64,000 nt of DNA from Anisus vortex (Eukaryota; Mollusca; Gastropoda; Planorbidae). The first letter of the stretch is position 1. Every line of letters starts with the position of its first letter. Positions 57,701 through 64,000 of the stretch are shown piece by piece. The notes beneath the pieces are model-generated. The model saw only the letters and a program-made list of their open reading frames with translations. It did not search any database and was not told the DNA's origin. The position numbers were made by a program, and so were the translations under genes. Location of the stretch: the NCBI GenBank assembly GCA_949126835.1, contig OX421499.1, forward strand, positions 22,444,990-22,508,989, read 5' to 3'.

Positions 57701-58679
57701 AAATCTTCTATAATTGTCTAGATCTATGACTATCTGTCTTTGCACAAAAAAAGTGATAACGTCAGAAACTTTATATTGTATTCGGCGATTGTGTGTGTTT
57801 GGCTTAAATATCGATTACGATATAATATATCCTAGTCTTTTAAATTTAGATATAATACAATAAAAATACAGATCGATACCATATACAGTGGTTTAGTCTT
57901 TCAATCCTGAATATTGTCCAGATCAATACTTTCTTAGAACTCAACCATTACATATACGACACTATCATCACAAACAACCTGGCTGAACACAGTGTCTCAT
58001 ATCTCTGATTCATTCAAACACAAACGCAGGCTTATGTGGAGTCAGCGGCGCAAATAAATTCGGTGGTTGAGAGAAGATTGACATGTGGATATGCATACAG
58101 CACAAAAGTCGGTACCCTATAGCAATAATAATTAACCTGCATAGTTTGAGTTTTTGAGTTCAATGCGAGATAGGGAAAAAAATACAACAACAACCTCCCA
58201 ATTCGAAATACATCTTTGTTGAATGGGATATTTTTGTGCCATTGGCCGCAGATACATGTGATGTGAATGTATTATTAGCGCTTTAAAAGACCGCTCATGT
58301 TTAAAGGTAGAAAAATATTTGTTTAGTTCATATTGAAATTTTATGCTTTGATGACTCATGCAACGACGTCCATGTTAGATATAATATTGCACTATGACCT
58401 TTATGCTCTTTGGTTTATAAATGGAATGCAAAATCCAGGAAACTTGTAATGTCTTTGAACTGAGACCCTTGCGTTAGTCATGCCTGGGTCTATTAATATC
58501 ATCACCTCTCCCCATCGTCGTAACAGTCTTGAGAGTCGTTAGAGGTCTAAACCTCAACCCCCCCCCTCTTCCTTTCAACTCCTTCTCAAGTCAATATTAT
58601 TCTTTTAAAACTGTAAGAATCTGGAACCTATCCTGATGTTTAAATAACGTATTTCTACTAACATATGTAGAAAGAAGTG
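54713..58679. other. Region upstream of the SAMHD1-like gene
   Basis: Apart from the MITE at 55343-55545 and G-runs near 55600 and 55655 I see no gene. A promoter or 5' UTR exon may lie here; a TTTAG acceptor-like site precedes exon 1, so an upstream non-coding exon is possible. Confidence 0.45.
55343..55545. mobile_element. hAT-type MITE, 203 bp
   Basis: Ends CAGGTCTCGGCAACCTATGG and CCAAAGTTTGACGACCCCTG. Target duplications ttataaac (55335-55342) and gtataaac (55546-55553), 7 of 8. It is related to the 38-kb MITE (cggcaac..., tacgcgtg.aagacttggca). Confidence 0.86.
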
Positions 58680-58982
58680 CAAAGAACGAACAAAAATACA
58701 TAAATCATTCTAAGTTAGAAATACAACACAACAATATCTAATTCTAATACAATACAAAGATATACATAGGTATTCGTTTTTTTCATTTTTCCATAAGCAA
58801 AAACAAACGTATATAAGTGCTCTTTCTTGTCGAATGGCATGTGGGCATTTGAAAATTCCAGGAAAACCATCAACTTAACGTCATTTAAAATCATAATCAA
58901 AATGCAAGAAATCCAACCACATATACGCGTAGAATCTTTTGTATAAAAGGAACGTCTATAACATATAATGTAAGATCAATAA
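58680..58982 (+). mobile_element. LINE A 3' fragment, diverged
   Basis: Matches LINE A from taagttagaaatacaac through gctctttcttgtcgaatggc, aaaatgcaagaa and the 3' UTR (ggaacgtctataacatataatg), with indels. The tail is lost. Confidence 0.72.
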
Positions 58983-59534
58983 AGGGGTAAAATATAAATA
59001 TTTTCGGTTTGAAGAATTTGTTAACCGACGCTCGTCATTATAAACTACTAACCACTGGTTCGGATCATAATTCCATCTACTAGTGCATGACAGTTGTTAC
59101 CAACTAAAGACTCTATTACTACAAGATCTACACCACTGTAGATTCAAACCTGGCATCTCCCATAATTTACAGACAATACCATGAAATTATAAGTTTGTTG
59201 ATCATAGACATACCGGTAATTAAAAAGTCTTGTTTTTTTATGAAAAATAACATACAAATATTAATTCATTACTATAATATGAAAAGTATTTATATACATT
59301 TTGTTTGTATTTGGTTAGATTATTATGTTGTATTTTGAATTAATGAAAAAACTTTTGTTGTATTATGACTATTTAAATGAATCCTTGAACCTGATGCAGA
59401 AAAATTAGGATATTTTTTTTCAATCAAAAATAAAAACAGTTGTCTAAGTTTAAGTCGTTACTTGATTTTTTTTCTAAAAGACCTAAGGCATTAATACATT
59501 CTGCTAGCTCGGGTATTGTCCTTTTTCATGTACC

Positions 59535-59830
59535 ATAGGGGGAGACCGGGGCTAGTCCGCCCATTTTTAGCATTTTTAGCTATTCAGGGTTTATTTCTGG
59601 ATGGAATTCTTTGCCGATTCTCATAATCATTCCCCAACTATTCAGTTAATGTGAGCTAGAAGGATTTTGGGAAACCTCTGCCCCAAATCACACAATAAAA
59701 TCAAATGTGAGGTCACTCTGTGTGGGCGAATGTGCCCCACATGTGGGGCAAGTTCGTCACACATGTGGGGCACATACGCCCATGAGGGGCAAATCCGCCA
59801 CATGCACAATAATTCACTAAAACAAGGCTT
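59535..59830. repeat. Repeat end with nested CCCCACATGTGGGG palindromes
   Basis: Begins gggggagaccggggctagtc, a transposon-end-like sequence. At 59730-59800 it holds the perfect palindrome TGCCCCACATGTGGGGCA, a second acacatgtggggcaca, and gggcaaatccgccacatg. Its other end is not seen, perhaps because the LTR element at 59902 inserted in it. Confidence 0.5.
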
Positions 59831-59901
59831 AAACACTCGATACCAAAAAGAACAAGGCAAGCTTTATTTATGTTTATGTTTCCAATTTTCGGTATAGATA
59901 T

Positions 59902-61218
59902 TGTGGCGTGCTGGTCTAAGATGCTGTCACCGGGCCTGCAATTAGCCTAGGCTATCAGTGCAGACTTAGAGGATAACTCAGCAGGTACACAGGGTGATGG
60001 GGAGGGGTGATTTAGGCAGGTTTTCTAGGTGGTATGTGGTCCCGAAGTGCAGATGATTCCTAGGTGATTCTAAGACAAATTTATATCCAGGTTTCGTTTT
60101 GGCTCGTTAATACGTAGGTTGAGTTAAACTGTTGACTAATTGACACTGTCACTGGACGTCACACAAACAGGTATTCTATCAATCGATAAGCAAGGCGTAT
60201 TGTAACAACGAATATTTTATTCACGTGAAAGTCCGTATTCAATCATTGATGACATGAGCACATAATTCATACAATCCAAATACAAGTGATAAAGAGTGTA
60301 CATTTAATCATAGGCTTAAACTATATGTAGCAGATAGTCCTAACAAGGACTCTACAACAGACTATAGCACCGCGTGGTGCTGTTGGAGCTCGGGGCATCC
60401 AACCCTCGAGACTCCTTAAGCCAGACTGCCCTAAAACTAACTTACATTTACATTACATGTTAAACAACAAGTTAGGTTGCAACTCCCCACGTGATTGTAA
60501 TGAGGGGGAGGGGCAAGGGTAAGATTTGACCAGTAGATAGCGTATCCGATTGGTCAACATGTCTATTCAATTCAACATTTGATTGATTGGCATGTGAAAA
60601 TAAGTACCAAACGGTAGTGGGGAGGGGGTGCGGGGGGGGGGGGAGACGCGGCGGTAGGGAAACTTCGAAAGCCCTGTGTTGTTGGTCAGAGTTTTCTCTC
60701 TTGTCCGTCGGGGTCCTGCATCAAAGATTCCAAGTTCCCTATTCTCTGACCAGGGGAAGAACCGTCATTGAGATGTGAATTTCCTGTGATCTGGTCAAAG
60801 AGACTGTGGGGTGGGGGGGGATTAGCTTGGTTGCGTCAGGTATGACCCTGGCCTTGTTCCGAAGGCGTGGGGCGGTTAGGGGGAGGAACACACACGTGCT
60901 ACAACATTTATAATATACATGAATGGGAACTAATATCAATGACTAATCGTATAACAATAAGTAATATACTGATAAGCATGCAGAACGTATACATATATGT
61001 AAATAAAATTCAATGCAAAGCTAAATACTTTAATGTTAAATAATATATGAGATAAAAAGGAAAGACACATTCTTACTCCAATCAGACATTCAATAGTGGC
61101 ACATAGTGTCAGTGGTTTGTACGTACATATGAGATGATTATAGTATCTTATAAGAGCGGATTACATTTAAAAACCTTTCTTAGTTCGTGTGGTGTTAATC
61201 TTGTCCCAAAACGCCACA
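59902..61218 (-). mobile_element. 3' LTR of a non-coding LTR retroelement, 1317 bp
   Basis: The LTR is bounded by TGTGGCGT and ACGCCACA. Its first 594 bp recur at 63407-64000 with one mismatch seen (gagctCggggc versus gagctTggggc). On the minus strand the purine tract GGCGGGGCAGG immediately precedes it, as expected for a 3' LTR. The full LTR length is inferred from the inverted termini, because the other copy is cut by the window end. Confidence 0.8.
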
Positions 61219-63406
61219 CCTGCCCCGCCATGTTTTAAAGCTTTCATATAATGAAAGATTTGACCTATTAGAGGTAGGCCTACTGCACTTACTATTTACA
61301 CTATGAGAGTTCTGGACCATCGAAGCGAAGCGGGTGGTCATCGCTACGGGGAAGAGGGGGGGGGGTCGAGACAAGGCGGTAAGGGGTGACGGGGCGAATT
61401 TTTACGTTTTTCTGTTATGGACGGAGGAGAAAGGCATGCTTTAGCGTTTCTTACAGTACTTTAAATCTATTCCGGCATTATGCTTAGTCTAGGTTCGTCC
61501 CATTTATTTGCGAGCTATTGACACGGTTTATTCATTTTATCGTTTGTCTGTGACTGTCTTAGGTACTTACTTTTCATATATTGATAGGCACTAGCTAGGA
61601 AATCTATTTATTTCATGCTTTCTATGTGCTATAAATGCGGGATTCACTTTATTATAATAATTATAAGCATAATAATAATAATAATTCGACCTCGGCAGTA
61701 GGGTCCACGAAATTGGAGGAAGTCCGAGACGGGATGCCAAAACTGGGTGATAGGGATCGAATTGCTGATCGAACTATCAGGTCCACCAGTTCACTCCCTG
61801 CCTCGCGCTAAAGCGGACAGGTGAGGGGATCTGGCTCACACGTAAATATCAGGGGATCTATGACGGAGTCATAGAGGGTGGGGCAGCGGAGTCCTTTGCT
61901 TAACGTATTGGTACATGCATTATTGGCCTAGTGAACATTCTTCAGGGGGGGGGGGGCGGCGGGCGTTGTGTGGGCGCGTGCAGCTGACCCCAACACAAGC
62001 CTAAACACTAGTGTTTCTGATCACGTGGATTCTGATTTCTCACGCGCGAGTGACTTCTAGTGGGGGGGGGCGGAGTAAGGCGGTAGTCAAGTCACCTCTG
62101 GCGCGATAGGCCAGGAAATTGTATCAATGTTGTCGTTCGTTTGCAATTATTGGGCCCTAGAGCTAAAACACGGACATAGCTTCACTTTAATTGTTACACT
62201 ATTCGCTTCTCTTCTTTTCTCAAGCACCACATTTCTCCTTGTTTAACAGTGTTTAAGCAGCGACGGAAAGGGGGGGCTGGCAGTGGGCGTACATTACTTT
62301 GGCTACAGTAAAGATTAAATCGTTCTACTTTCTCAATTCCCGTTTTATAAATTTGTAAAATCGGTAAAGAAGCAATTATTTAATTCGCTACCAATAATAT
62401 CTCTGTACGTACATTTGACCAACTCACATATATGCCACTCACCGTTTTATTTCTACACATTCATTTTCTTTCACGCTAGACCGCGGGGTCTTGAATCTTG
62501 ACGTCTGAGTGGTCTGGCACATCAGATGACATCGGATGACATCAGTTGTGTAGCGCTTTAAGAACAGTCAATTGGCCCGTAGGCAGTCTTTATATCTAAC
62601 ACATTTATTATCCAACGCGTTGTGTAAGGAACACAGTTCATCAAAAGTTAATATATACACATGGTAATCCGATAACAGTTAATATACTCCAATCTAAAGG
62701 CAATAATGTCAGCTTTCAGGAAACGTACTGCACATGACAGTTTAATCCAGAGCGAACGTGGCTGAAAGTATCCAAGAATTATAGCTGAATGGGCGAACAT
62801 ATGCAATGTTGAAGATTGCAGGCTGGATTTCGGCCCGGTGGGCGCGAATATTTGCAGTGTTTCTCAGGGCGGGTACTGGTTCACAGTATTTGGCGGACAT
62901 AGTTATGCCCGATCTGGCAAATAATTTCGTTACGCATGAGCTAATCCAAAGCAGAAATGGCGATATGCCTATTGACTATCGGCATTCGGCAAGCCTATAG
63001 TGTGCAGAGTTGTACGGGAGCTAATCCGAGCAGGAAAACGACGTTGTTATTAGTGGCACTTCGGCCGACATCTAACATAATAAAGCAAGTTATCCAAACA
63101 TGAGTGGCGATTTTGTTATTGTGACGTGAAGCCGACAAATAAACGTAATACAGCAAATAATCCGAACAGGCAAAGGCGATATATTTCAATCGTATAGCAT
63201 TGGCAGAAACAAGAGTTGACGTATAATTCTACGATGATAGATGAGTGTTTGCAGTAGAGTCAAAAAACACAGTTCGCTCACCTGATGAAACCTTAAGCCC
63301 CCAGTCTTTCATCACGTGAAGAATATCATAGCACAGAGTTCAATGTTGAGCGTGAGTACTTATCCATGTACGTCAAGCGAAACTAATCCCGGCACGAGCC
63401 CACAGG
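61219..63406 (-). mobile_element. Internal region of a non-coding LTR element (LARD-like)
   Basis: 2188 bp with no long open frame and no gag or pol motif. Next to the right LTR, minus strand, cc then TGTGGGCTCGTGCCGGGATT resembles a tRNA-Pro primer site with one inserted base. It is GC-richer than the surroundings and contains G-runs (61946, 62064, 62271) and a degenerate ~70-bp tandem repeat at 62780-63200. It would need proteins from another element to move. Confidence 0.72.
62780..63200. repeat. Degenerate ~70-bp tandem repeat in the LTR element interior
   Basis: Recurring phrases include gagctaatccaaagcag, gagctaatccgagcagg, agttatccaaacatgag and aataatccgaacaggc, each followed by ggcgat/acga...ttgttatt and a cggc...gaca block. 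Roughly five units, strongly diverged. Confidence 0.6.
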
Positions 63407-64000
63407 TGTGGCGTGCTGGTCTAAGATGCTGTCACCGGGCCTGCAATTAGCCTAGGCTATCAGTGCAGACTTAGAGGATAACTCAGCAGGTACACAGGGT
63501 GATGGGGAGGGGTGATTTAGGCAGGTTTTCTAGGTGGTATGTGGTCCCGAAGTGCAGATGATTCCTAGGTGATTCTAAGACAAATTTATATCCAGGTTTC
63601 GTTTTGGCTCGTTAATACGTAGGTTGAGTTAAACTGTTGACTAATTGACACTGTCACTGGACGTCACACAAACAGGTATTCTATCAATCGATAAGCAAGG
63701 CGTATTGTAACAACGAATATTTTATTCACGTGAAAGTCCGTATTCAATCATTGATGACATGAGCACATAATTCATACAATCCAAATACAAGTGATAAAGA
63801 GTGTACATTTAATCATAGGCTTAAACTATATGTAGCAGATAGTCCTAACAAGGACTCTACAACAGACTATAGCACCGCGTGGTGCTGTTGGAGCTTGGGG
63901 CATCCAACCCTCGAGACTCCTTAAGCCAGACTGCCCTAAAACTAACTTACATTTACATTACATGTTAAACAACAAGTTAGGTTGCAACTCCCCACGTGAT
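63407..64000 (-). mobile_element. 5' LTR of the non-coding element, cut by window end
   Basis: 594 bp visible, starting TGTGGCGTGCTGGTC in plus orientation, near-identical to 59902-60495. About 720 bp more are expected outside the window. Confidence 0.85.

Noticed and set aside
62806..63000. 64-codon open frame as a gene
   Set aside because: It lies in degenerate tandem repeats of the non-coding LTR element and shows no protein motif.

Overview
The window is eukaryotic, AT-rich and dense in mobile elements. Intron-split coding DNA, CR1/Jockey, L2-like and RTE-like LINE remnants, tRNA-headed SINEs, hAT transposons and tetranucleotide-seeded repeats point to a mollusc, most likely a heterobranch (pulmonate-type) gastropod. 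The organism is an inference; nothing here identifies a species. No rRNA, functional tRNA or CRISPR locus was seen.

The one clear host gene lies on the minus strand from 54472 (ATG) to 27669 (stop). Seventeen exons, joined at plausible splice sites, keep one reading frame of 606 codons plus stop. They encode a SAMHD1-family protein: an N-terminal SAM domain (exons 1-3), an HD domain (exons 4-9) and the C-terminal lobe (exons 10-17). Much of the catalytic centre is changed: HD is MN, the last metal-ligand Asp is His, and the positions matching human H215, D218 and H233 are Arg, Val and missing. Residues matching the human allosteric guanine-nucleotide site (D137, Q142, R145) are kept. It reads as a SAMHD1-like pseudoenzyme.

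In three introns of this gene the exon end plus its 5' splice site is duplicated in tandem directly downstream of the true donor. Intron 1 has a 45-bp unit with 10 donors and stays open in frame. Intron 3 has an ~89-bp unit with 2 donors. Intron 4 has a 36-bp unit with 18 donors and a stop in every unit. I consider this the most unusual structure in the window.

Intron 7 holds a young LTR retrotransposon (38405-44325, sense to the gene). It has 597-bp LTRs that differ at one position by eye and an intact 1207-codon gag-protease-integrase ORF. The ORF ends at the linker that precedes reverse transcriptase in the Gmr1 order (INT before RT), and no RT follows. A decayed relative at 12.9-14.9 kb shows INT followed by RT on the same strand.

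Layout. 0-4.8 kb: decayed repeats. 4.8-9.0 kb: two microsatellite-seeded repeats and a near-complete LINE ORF. 9.5-11.3 kb: a solo LTR split by a 5'-truncated L2-like LINE. 12-15 kb: LINE tail, tRNA-headed repeat, gypsy relic with two tandem repeats. 16.2-19.3 kb: SINE, hAT inside a LINE, RTE-like LINE. 19.5-27.6 kb: SINEs, minisatellites, AT-rich DNA. 27.6-54.5 kb: the SAMHD1-like gene with its element-filled introns. 54.6-59.5 kb: mostly unassigned. 59.5-64 kb: a palindrome-rich repeat and a non-coding LTR element whose right LTR runs off the window.
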